A DNA stretch of 64,000 bases, from NCBI RefSeq assembly GCF_030704535.1, contig NC_081812.1, positions 19,376,501 through 19,440,500 of the forward strand, given 5' to 3'. The notes below the pieces were generated by a model, which saw nothing but the letters and a program-made list of their open reading frames with translations, was not told the origin of the DNA and made no database searches. Shown here in pieces: positions 51,001 through 63,000 of this stretch. The DNA is from Vitis vinifera (Eukaryota; Streptophyta; Magnoliopsida; Vitales; Vitaceae). Both the position numbers and the translations under genes were made by a program. Each line of letters opens with the position of its first letter. Positions within the stretch are counted from its first letter, which is position 1.

Positions 51001-54000
51001 AGGTAATCTTTTGTCTACAAGAAATAATAATGAACATGATAACCAAGTTATACATCAAGTGCAAACTTGTTTAATAAATTAATTTGCTTATCCAAAACAA
51101 AAAATGTCTCAAGCCTGAAAATATAGATATTTTTGACAGGAAAAGTAAAATATTATTAAAAGATAAAAATATGTTTTTTCCTATAAACAGTATATTTTTC
51201 CCTATCAGATCAATTTAGAAATATCTCACCATATATAACCTAATATATCACCAGCACAATTAGCAAGATTATACATTAGGTAGCAGGCTGATTCTAAACA
51301 TGCATATCAACATTAAAGACGAAATGCTCATACAGGTTGTTTGGTAGTTATACTTCTCTAAACTAGCTAATTTGGATAATTTCTCTTCAGTAACAAGATA
51401 GAGAGAAATGAAATGAACTATCCATTGCTGGTTATATCTAAAAGCAATAGTGGCAAAGAGGATGTCTCCTTATAATCAATTTCATTTATTTGCCTTATGC
51501 ATATCAGCACAATGATAAAACTTCTGATGCTATCTTTTCATCTATTGTCTTGTGAAGATGTCTTGGGGTAGAAATAGAAGCTCCAACCCATTTTGGGTGG
51601 ATTAAATCAAGTGGGAGTTGTTTTCCCCATGGTTGTGCAGGACTAATTGTCATTCCATTGCCTTCAATTCTTGGCAGATCTTTGCCTATGTGTGTCCATG
51701 TTCCTGAATTTATGTATTGCACTGCTTTCATCATTATCTTTTCATGTGTGTACTGGATCCATGCTAGGTTCACAGTTATATTTTGAGGGTCGGTTTGTAT
51801 TTTATCTTTAATTTTAATCTGTCTTGAAGTAAATGAATCCTATTTGTCATTCTTTTTTCCTTTTTGAACCTTAGTAATATCCACAACATGTGGGGACTGA
51901 TCAGACTATGGCAGGTGATGACAGATCTTGAGAAAGAAAATATTAAAGGAGATGTCAGAGATGCATCCATTCCAAATCCCTCATTGTTCCAAGGCAGTGC
52001 CACAAGTTAGTTGGGCTCTTGCAAACGTTATATGCCTAGCGACTGGAAGTGAGAATGATTGTGTGGATCAGGGACAGTTCACTCAAGGCCTAAACCACAC
52101 GTCATATGTACATGTTGTTAACATCCTTGCAGAGAACTTGTTGGATTGGCTTGAGGATGTTGGATGGATAAGAAAGGATAACCAAGAAATCCAGGAAAAT
52201 GTTGAAACATGTGCAAATCCCATTGACATAGCATGCAGTCCTGATACAACTTATGGACCGATAAAGATGTCATACATGGACCTTTTCCGTCCTGTTTGTC
52301 AGCAGTGGCATCTTATGAAGCTTTTGGCAATCCTGAAGAATGTTGCCTTTATTTGTGATAGTTCACTACCAAACAATCTGGAATACTCGGGGAAGCTCGA
52401 ACTACTTGATATTGCATATTTTTATTCCTACATGCTTAGGATATTTTCAGTTTTGAATCCTGTAGTTGGGCCTTTGCCTGTTCTCAACATGCTAGCTTTT
52501 ACTCCTGGATTTCTTGTCAATCTATGGGAGGCACTGGAAGGTTACCTTTTTCCTGGAGATGTTAAGTTTTCTGAAGATAATGATCTTTGCAAAAGCAAAA
52601 TTTCTACAAACAAAAATGATGGGGCTTATGAGAAAAAGCAAAAACAGGCCTCTAGAGATGGAGGTAATAAATGGGTAACCATGCTTCAGAAGATCACAGG
52701 TAAGTCACAGATGGATGTAGATTTGATTTCTGGTCGAACTAGAACCAGCCAGGTTAAAGAAGATGCTTTTGATGTATGGGATGTAGAGCCTTTAAGGTGT
52801 GGTCCACAGGGTATTTCAAAAGATATATCATGTCTGCTTCATCTGTTCTGTGCCACCTATTCACATCTGCTGTTAGTTCTTGATGACATCGAGTTCTATG
52901 AAAAGCAGGTAAATTAGTTGGGTTTTCTTTCACCATTGGGAATTGTCATTGGTATTTATTTTAACATTTGATGCCATGCATTAGGTTCCATTCACACTGG
53001 AGCAGCAGCGAAGAATTGCATCAATGCTCAATACACTAGTGTATAATGGTTCATTCCATGGTAGTGGTGGCCAGCAGAATAGACCCCTCATGGATGCTGC
53101 AGTAAGATGCCTACATTTGTTGTATGAAAGGGATTGCAGGCATCAATTTTGCCCTCCTGGCTTGTGGCTTTCACCTGCTAGAAATAATCGGCCCCCAATT
53201 GCAGTTGCTGCCCGAACTCATGAAGTTTTGTCAGCTAAACCAGATGATGCTTTGACCATTCCAAGCATGGCTCCTGTTATCACTACGACACACGTATTCC
53301 CATTTGAAGAAAGGTAGGTATATCATTCTCTAAGCTTAAAGAATGATACACATTTTACAGCTGTGTGCCTCTGTATTGTCCTAGTTCACTTTGTGCGCTT
53401 CCAACTCCTGCAACTGGAAAAAGAAATCTTGATTTGCAAAAACATTGGGCTTCAGCATTTGCCACTTTTACACATTTTTTATGCCATTCTGTCATCTTCT
53501 GCTTCTTCATCAGAACTTTCTTTGGAAGAAAATATCCACTAAACCCATCCAAAGTAGAGGCTTTAATACCTTTCCCTCTTCTTCAACTTTTCTTTTTTCA
53601 CAAGGAAATTGGCCTTCAAAAGGACTATGAAGTCCTGATTCCAAATTTGTGAAGAGTTCACTAACAGGTTTTTAAGCTCCATGAATCCATGCTTTTACTA
53701 CTTCACCTTTCCGGAGCACATAAAAAGTCCTCTACAGAGCTCCGTATATAGAACCCAGGTGTAGGATTGAGTACTGTATTTACATATATTTAAACATCAT
53801 ATATTATTAACAACATATGAATGGTGTTCTACCTGTGGATGCATTGCATACACTCACCATTTCCATCCATGTGCAATATTATTGGTGTTGTTTGCACTGT
53901 AGTACTTGTTTCAATGTTTCCTGAAGTACTACTAATAATTTCCACATTTTCACTAATTGTTTGGAAATTCTATTGTTTGTTTCGATATTAGTGCCGCTTC

Positions 54001-57000
54001 TAAAATTATGCTATATTCATTATTTGGGTAGTAGTTTGACCTTTCTATACATACATACTAACTTTAGTATTGTTATTATTATTATTTTATGTTTGTATCA
54101 TCGTCATGATTAAGTTATGCTTGCTGTTTTCTGTTATCGGTCATACTTTTTGTTGTCTATTTAGCTTTACACCTAGGAGCATATGCTCATCAATATGCTC
54201 CCTTGGCAGAGTTCAGATGTTCAGAGAGTTCATCAAGATGGACAAATTCTCTCGCAAAATGGCTGGTGAAGTGGCTGGACCTGGTTCACGATCAGTTGAG
54301 GTAGTAATTCGTCGAGGTCACATTGTTGAAGATGGTTTTCAACAATTAAATTCACTTGGTTCAAGGTTAAAGTCATGCATCCACGTTTCATTTATTAGTG
54401 AATGTGGCCTTCCAGAGGCTGGTCTGGACTATGGCGGCTTATTCAAAGAGTTCTTAACTGATATAGCAAAAGCAGCCTTTGCTCCTGAGTAAGTTTAAGA
54501 TTGCAATTATATCAATTTCTTGTATGGTTATCTGCGCTTTAGGATTATAGTTATTTATTTTATTGTTGTCTTAGGTATGGGTTGTTCTCTCAAACCTCAA
54601 CTTCAGACAGACTCCTAGTCCCTAACACAGCTGCAAGATTTCTGGAGAACGGTACTCAGATGATTGAGTTCCTTGGAAAAGTTGTTGGCAAAGCACTCTA
54701 TGAAGGAATATTATTAGATTATTCCTTTTCACATGTTTTTATACAAAAGCTATTAGGACGATATAGCTTTCTTGATGAACTATCAACTCTTGATCCTGAG
54801 CTCTACAGGAATCTTATGTATGTTAAGGTAAACCCTCTTGATAAAAGTACAGGATTTTTTATTTTATTTTTAATATCAGGAAAAATATAGGAATTTTGAA
54901 GTTTAAAAGCATTTCATTGTGTTTTTTCCCCTGCTGTTTTACTGTTAAGTCCTTACTGAGACACTGATAATGAATGTTCAAAATACAAGGGCCTCTCTCA
55001 CATTCATGGCAATATTCCTAATGGGGGCATATCCTAGGTTTGTTTTGGGAATTCCTCTCTCTCTCTCTCTTAATTCTGTGCTGAAAAGCCTAATTTGCAT
55101 TGGAAATTTTCTCTTTTTTTGGTTAATTAATTTATAGAACCCTGGTGCAAGTTACATCATTGGATATTTGGAACATGACACTGGCTGACATGATGGGCTT
55201 GGAATCATGAGTTTGACCTGAATTTTTGGGATAATGCACAACTGATTGCTTGATTGATTTTATTATAATTGCTGCATAGTCTTTCATTTCTTCAATCTCT
55301 TGGATTTGTAATCTGTATTAAGTTCAGCTGTATGTGCATAGTAATATTTGTTTCTCCAATTTGTGAAGTTTCTCGTGTTTTGTTTCTACAGCATTATGAT
55401 GGGGATGTGAAGGAACTCTCTCTGGATTTCACAGTTACAGAAGAATCATTAGGCAAACGGCACATTATTGAGCTCAAACCTGGTGGCAAGGATGCCATTG
55501 TGACCAATGAGAACAAGTTGCAGTATGTCCATGCTATGGCAGACTATAAACTTAACCGGCAGGTGTAGTGCACAATTTGGAAATTCTGTAGACCTATCTA
55601 TTTATAACAGATTTACCTTGTTATCAATATTGAATTGAATTTATCTGCTTCCATGCTAAATTTTCCTTCCACTGTCAATGTTTGAATTGCAGATGCTGCC
55701 TCTATCAAATGCATTCTACAGAGGGTTGACTGATCTTATTTCACCTTCTTGGTTGAAGTTGTTTAATGCAAGTGAATTCAATCAGGTTGTTTCTTTTTCA
55801 TTGTGCAGTTGATCAATTATTGTCCTGTAAATAATCTAACATGGGGTAAAATTTTGCATGTTATTCTGAGAATCAATCCACTGAAATTCTGACAAGTATG
55901 ATAACTTCAAAAATCCAGATGGTTTACTCTGATAACTTGATCAGAACTCAAATGGTTTTCTCCCACTTTATTTGTTTAAGGAAAGGGGGTTGTGGTGCAA
56001 TTGGCCTTAACATAAATGGGCATTATGTGGGGTGTGGATAGAAGTAGTATTTTAGTTTCTTGAATGATGAAGCCAAAAGGCATGTTCTTAATTTTTATTT
56101 TCTTTTCATCTTCAAACATATAATGAAAATTATTCCTGAAGCTGGTGCTGGCAATGTGTATCTGTTTGCCCTATCACCAGTTAAACACTAGACTTTAGGG
56201 CTAATGCTTTGACTCTACTAAGAATCGCATTAGGACCTCATTGCATGTAAAAGAAACCTGATAAAAACAGGACATTCTGGACATGTCCTAGGAGATGTAT
56301 AATATTTCTACGCGTATAGATTTTAGTTGTGCTACCCTTTACTTTTTGGTTTTTCCTCTTATTTCGTTATGTAGTTGTTACAAAAATCAAGCATATTGTG
56401 GTTCCTAACCTTAATAGTCTAATACCCAAGTAGAACTGACTACTTGATGGGTGGATATGAGTTCTCCAACTGATCAACTGATACCTAAACCCAAATGCAA
56501 CAGGATCTGAACTGCTTGAAACAATGCCCAACTCTGGGGATACTAATACTTGAACTGAAATGGAAATATTCACTTTACGAATGCAAAATCTACTCAAATC
56601 CTCAAATCCTTCGGTATTAGTGTTGTGTAAATTGCCATTGGGAGTTTAAATGAAATAAATTAGGATTGGTATCCACAGTCTGAATAAGGAGCCTGGTTTT
56701 GCCATTTAGGCTAATAATCTTTTTATAATTGACCTTTGATGAATCAAATGACCATGTCATGATGAGTCTATTTTGGTCATTTCGAGTTTAAAATGTGTTA
56801 ATATTTTTCAGAGAATTGTGCCCTTTCAAGGGAGTGAGGTCAAATATAGTTGGAGAAAAAGTGAGTGCTTTACAGAACAATGATAGTTTTCAAAATTCTA
56901 AAAGTGGAAGATTGTATGACAAAATATAGTGATACTGAGAGATGTTTTCTTAAAGATGTTTTTTTTTTATTATCTAGGACTCCTTGGGGGTTTGACCTCT

Positions 57001-60000
57001 ATGGGATTTCACCTCTATGGGATTTCATTGAAGATTGGATTGAGCTAAGATTGTATACTTCTTGGTTTCTTTGGTTTTTTTTGTGCTGGTCCGATTCTAG
57101 GTGCTTTCTGTATTACCCTCAGTGTACTTGAGTTCCACTCCACATTTTGTTTAGGCACCACTTAATGTATTTCTTTTCCTTGGCTAATACATAGGGATTG
57201 GGAACTCATATTTGAAAATATTTGAATGAAAAGTCAAACTTTCCCATCTCTTCTTTTATATTTTCCTCAAAACAACAGTTGGAATTCATATCTTTTAATA
57301 GTAATTAGGATGTTTCGATGGTAAACAAAGATAGTATTAAATAAAAAGAGCCAAAAAGAATACGATGGGAGAGAGAGAGCGAGAGGGCACGAGAGAGAGA
57401 GGAGGCGTGAGGGAGAGTGAAAGCGCGTGCGACGGCAACGACGAGGAGACCGGCGAGGCGAGTCGAAAGCGAAGCTTCACGGTTGAATCCAAGACGTTCG
57501 AGCTTGCTATGGATGGAAGGAAAGGAAGATGTCAGATCCTCATCGTGGAGAAGAAGCGGGGGATCTCGACATGGGTTCGATTAGGGCTGGAAAGCTTAGG
57601 GCTTTTCAAGGAGGGGCTAATCCATTGTATACGAGATGATAAAGAAGGGAGATGGGAAAAGGAGTGGAGAGAAAGAGGCAAGCGGTTCACTCTGGTTCGG
57701 GGTTTCAACAGAGCGGGTGGCTTTTTAAGGTTGGGGGTTGTGGATCTGGAACGGAAAAACTTTAGCATCTTCTTACCAAGAGGTAGGAGGGACAAAAGAG
57801 GATGGACGGCTATGGTGGAGATGATTCGCCAAATGGAAGAGTTGGCTGGTAGAAGAATGGAGCTGCAGGAAGTAAGGGCCGGCGGAAAAACTTCTCTGGC
57901 AAAGTCATATGCAAAAGCAGTTATGGGCACAAGTCAGAAAGGCGCAACTGTGATCAAGATGAAGGTCTCGAGGGAGGAGATGGCTGGAAACTTACAGAAG
58001 TCGGAACACTGTCTCGTCGCGAGCTAGAAACCCAACAAGAAGGACGAAGACAATTTGGAGAGGCTGGGAAGTCTTTGGGCGAGTTCTTAGGGCCTAAAAG
58101 GTAAACTAGGGCTGGCCAAGCTGGAACGAGGTAGGGCATTGCTGGAGTTTGAAGATATAAGAGAGTCTCACCGTGTGGTCTCATCGGAGAGCAGAGTGAT
58201 GGGAGGAGTCCATTTAGGGTTGGATCTGTGGAACCCAAAGACAGGTTGTTGGGTAGAAAAGGAAATGGTACAGGAAGCATGGGTTAAAGTTTTCGGTCTG
58301 CCAATTTTGTTATGGAGCCCGGTGATTTTGAAGAAAATAGGGGAGGAATGTGGGGGATTTGTTGAAATTGACGAACGGACAAGGTCGATGGAGGAGATTC
58401 AATGGGCTAGGATACTGGTTAAAATAAGAGGCGAATTTAGACCGAGTACGCTAGAAATTGAGGTAAAGGAGGAGGTTTACACTTTGGCGCTGTGGTGGGA
58501 GATTAGGCCGGTGGTGAGACGGAGCTTCTCTACGACGGAAACCAGTAGGAGAACTGAGATCAGGGGTGAATCGTCCTCACGCACGGAGAAGCGAGTGGGG
58601 AAGGAAGTGATAGGAACGGGAATCGAGGGACTGCACCTGCCGGATGATGGGAGGTTGCTGCAGAAATATGGGTCGGGCTTAGAACCCAGGAACTAGATCC
58701 ATGGCCCAATGTTCCGGGACCGGGTCTATGCGGATGGAAAAATGGCTGGGCTGTCTTCATATGGCCCAACTATGGATCTTAAAGAGCAGGAGAAGGAGGG
58801 TGGGCGCGTAAGATAGATGGGCCTTTGGGCCGAAAGTTAAAAGATAAAAAGGTGGCTGGTGAGCCAGAGGCAGGCCCATCGTCAAGTAATTGGGTTGCTG
58901 ATCTGGGCTGCTAGCCTTTAGTTGAGTTGGAAGGCTTGGTAAGGAATGGCCCAAATGCTACCCAAGAGAATGCTGGTTTCTTGGGCCGTTTTATATCCAG
59001 AAAAAGACCCATTCCAGAGGATCCATTGAAGTGCTGGGTGCCAGAGGAGATTAGAAGGGAACAGAGGGAGGATGGCTTCTCCATGATTGACCGCGCCCTT
59101 GAAGATGAAGCTAAGAGGTATGTCCTGCAGTCCCATCCTAAAGAAACTCGGGTTATGGGGACATTTCTTTCTTCCTCTTCTATTTCTGATCGGGCTCCAG
59201 AGGGGGAGTCTTTCGATCGCCCAAGGGGAATAGAGGAGGAATTATGGGGGGACAAGTCAACTTGGTTAACAATCTATGAGGGGAATAGTGAAAATGAGAA
59301 TGGATCTTGGAAGTTGGGAGAGGCCAACAAGAACCGAGATAAGGTTAGGTGCAAGGAGGGGAAGGTTGGTGCCTCCAGATCTTAAGACACTGGAAATGAA
59401 AAAGAGGAACTATGGGAGGAGTGTAGCTTAGCAAAATTTAGCCAATTTCTGGGGTTCTCTACGGAGGGGCTAGAAAGGGAGATTTTGAATTTTCTGACTA
59501 AAATCAGAAAGAGGAAGGAAAAGATTCACAGCAAAGATCTCTTGGAGAAGTCCAAATTTGAAAGGGAACTAAAGAGGCTGGAGTGCTCTGTCAATTATGA
59601 GGGGGGGAATAAGCAGAAAGACCTCTCACAGGGCAAAGGGAATCAATTGATAGTTGCCCAATGAAGTTGAAGATTATAAGTTGGAATGTGAGGGGAGCTA
59701 ATGACAGCCCTAAGAGGAAAATTATTAAGAACTATATAAGGAGTCAGAGGGTGGATCTTTTATGTATTCAGGAAACCAAGATTCAGGAGATGTCGGAGGG
59801 TATTGTGAGAAGCCTGGGCACGGGGAGATTTATAGATTGGAGAGCCCTAAATGCGGAGGGGGCTGCGGGTGGTATTTTGATATGCTGGGATAAGAGGCTC
59901 TTGGATATTTTGGATTGGGAGGAGGGTCATTTCACTTTGTCTTGCAGATTCAAGACTATAGAAAATGGGGCTACTTGGGTTTTTACGGGAGTGTATGGTC

Positions 60001-63000
60001 CTTTTACTAAAGTGGAAAGGGAGGGTATGTGGGAGGAATTTGGGGCGATAAGAGGCCTTTGGGATGATCCCTGGTGTCTTGGTGGGGATTTCAATATCAT
60101 TCTGTTTCAACAAGAAAGAAGCAGCCAAAGAAGAATCAGTTCAGCCATAAGGAGATTTGCAGAGACTGTGGATGATTTAGAGTTGGTGGACCTGCCTCTT
60201 CAGGGGGGAGAGTTCACTTGGAATGGGGGGCTTAACAATCAGGCGTGGGCGAGACTAGACAGATTTTTAGTTTCCCCTAGTTGGTTAGATCTGTTTAGTG
60301 GAGTCACTCAGATCAGGTTGTCTCGGCCAATTTCTGATCATTTCCCAATCGTGTTAGAGGGGAGTGGAATTAGAAGAGGCCCAACTCCATTTAGATTCGA
60401 AAATATGTGGCTGAAGGTTGAGGGGTTTCAAGACATGGTGAGAACATGGTGGCAGGGGATTGATGTCAGGGGCAGTGCTAGCTACAGATTGGCTTTTAAA
60501 ATGAAGGAAATTAAAAAGAATCTGAAGGTTTGGAACAAAGAGGCTTTTGGGAGGCTGGAAACCAACAAAGCTTTAGCATTAGAACAAGTAGACTTTTGGG
60601 ATCAGGTGGAAAGTGAGAGAAATTTGACTGTGGAGGAAGCTGATTTAAAAAAGGATGCTAAAGACTCCTTTAAGAAATGGATCCTGTTGGAGGAAGCCCA
60701 TTGGAGGCAGCACTCAAGTGAGATTTGGTTAAAGGAGGGGGATAGAAATACGGGGTTCTTCCATAGAATGGCAAGTGCTCACTAAAGAAACAATGTTATG
60801 GGCAGAATTAAGGTTAATGGGGAGTGGCTGGTAGAGGAGCAGGAGGTGAGAGAAAGAGTTGTCAATTCGTTCCAGCAGATGCTTTCTGAAGATATGGTTT
60901 GGCAGGCGGATATCGGTAACATTCAGGTGGGTTGTATCAGCCAGCAAGAAGTAGAGAGTCTGGAAATCCCATTTGCATAGATTGAGATTCATGCGGCGTT
61001 GATGGAGATGAATGGGGATAAAGCCCTTGGCCCGGACGGTTTTACTGTAGCCTTTTGGCAAAACGCATGGGATTTTACCAAAGAGGAAATCATGGAGATG
61101 TTTAAAGAATTTCACGAGCATAATTCCTTTGTTAGGAGTCTCAACAATACCTTTTTGGTGTTGATACCTAAGAAAAGCGGGGCGGAGGATCTGGAAGACT
61201 TTAGACCTATCAGTCTGTTGGGGGGCCTCTATAAACTTTTGGCTAAAGTCTTAGCTAATAGGCTCAAAAAAGTGATTAGTAAGGTGGTCTCTATTGCTCA
61301 GAATGCCTTTGTAATGGGAAGACAAATTCTGGATGCGTCCTTAATTGCTAATGAGGTGATAGATTCGTGGCAGAAGAGAAAAGAAAAGGGCCTTATTTGC
61401 AAATTGGATATAGAAAAAGCTTATGACAGCATCAAGTGGAATTTCTTAATGAAGGTTCTTCAAAAAATGGGCTTTGGGACCAAGTGGGTGGGATGGATGT
61501 GGAGCTGTGTCTTCTGCTAAATTCTCTATTCTTGTTAATGGAGTGCCAGCTGGTTTTTTCCCTAGCACTAGAGGGCTTCGTCAAGGGGATCCTCTATCCC
61601 CTTATCTATTTGTTATGGGAATGGAGATCCTGGACGTTCTTATCAGAAGAGCGGTGGAGGGGGGATATCTTACAGGGTGCAACATTCGGGGTGGTAGTAG
61701 ATCCTCATTGAATATCTCCCATCTATTTTTTGCTGATGGTACAATTGTGTTTTGTGAGGCGAACAAAGAACAAGTTTCTCATCTAAGCTGGATCCTCTTT
61801 TGGTTTGAAGCGGCTTCGGGTCTTCGTATAAATCTAGCCAAAAGCGAAATCATTCCAGTTGGAGAAGTGGAGGAGATTCTTGAGATGGCAGTTGAGCTAG
61901 GGTGCAAGGTGGGGTCTTTGCCCTCCCAATAGGGCCTCTTCTATGTGGGATGGGGTGGAAGAGAAGGTCCGGAGGAGACTTGCACTTTGGAAAAGACAGT
62001 ACATCTCTAAAGGAAGGAGGATCACTCTTATAAAAAGTACCTTGGCTAGCATGCCAATTTACCAAATGTTTATCTTCCGTATGCCCAAGGCAGTTGCCAA
62101 AAGAGTAGAGAAAACCCAAAGAGATTTCCTATTGGGGGGGGGAGGGGGGGGGGGGGTTGGAAATTTGGAGGGCAAAGTTCACCTAGTTAAATGGGATGTG
62201 GTCTGTACAGAAAAATTCAATGGAGGGCTAGGATTGAGGAGAATAGCCACTCTGAATAGAGCCTTGCTGGGCAAGTGGATTTGGAGGTTTGCATGTGAAA
62301 AGGATAACCTTTGGAAACAAGTGATTTCTATGAAATATGAGCAAGAGGAATATGGTTGGAGGGCGAAGAAGGCTAGTGGGGCGGCTGGAGTAGGGGTCTG
62401 GAAGGAGATTATGAAAGAATCTGAATGGTGCTGGGAAAATTTGGCTTTTCTAGTTGGGAAGGGGTCCAAAATTAAATTTTGGAAAGATAGCTGGTGCACT
62501 GACACTCCGCTGTCCCAATGTTTCAACCACCTTTTTGTCCTTGCCGTGCATAGAGACGCCACAATTGAGGAGATGTGGGACCAACATTCGGGCCAAGGAG
62601 ATTGGAATCTTGTTTTTGTGAGGGACTTCAATGATTGGGAAATGGATATGGTTGGTGATTTGCTCCATACTTTGAGGGGTCATAGGCCCTCCATGGAGGA
62701 TGATTCAGTTAAATGGAGGCAAGGAAGAAATGGTCTTTTCAGGGTTAAAGAAGCTTACAGGCTGTTGGACAAGCCTAATGCCACAGAGTTTCCCGCAAGG
62801 AGAATATGGGTGGATAGGGTGCCAATTAAAGTCTCTTTTTTTGCTTGGGAGGCTACATGGGGGAAGGTGCTCACTCTGGATAGACTCCAGAAAAGAGGGG
62901 TGCAGTTCCCAAATTGTTGTTTTTTGTGTGGTTGTGAAGAAGAGAATGTAAATCATATTCTTTTACATTGTATAGTTACTAGAACCCTATGGGATATTAT

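Noticed and set aside
51504-51773. 89-codon minus-strand frame in UPL7 intron 4
   Set aside because: It has no family features, lies antisense in an intron and has no supporting splice sites.
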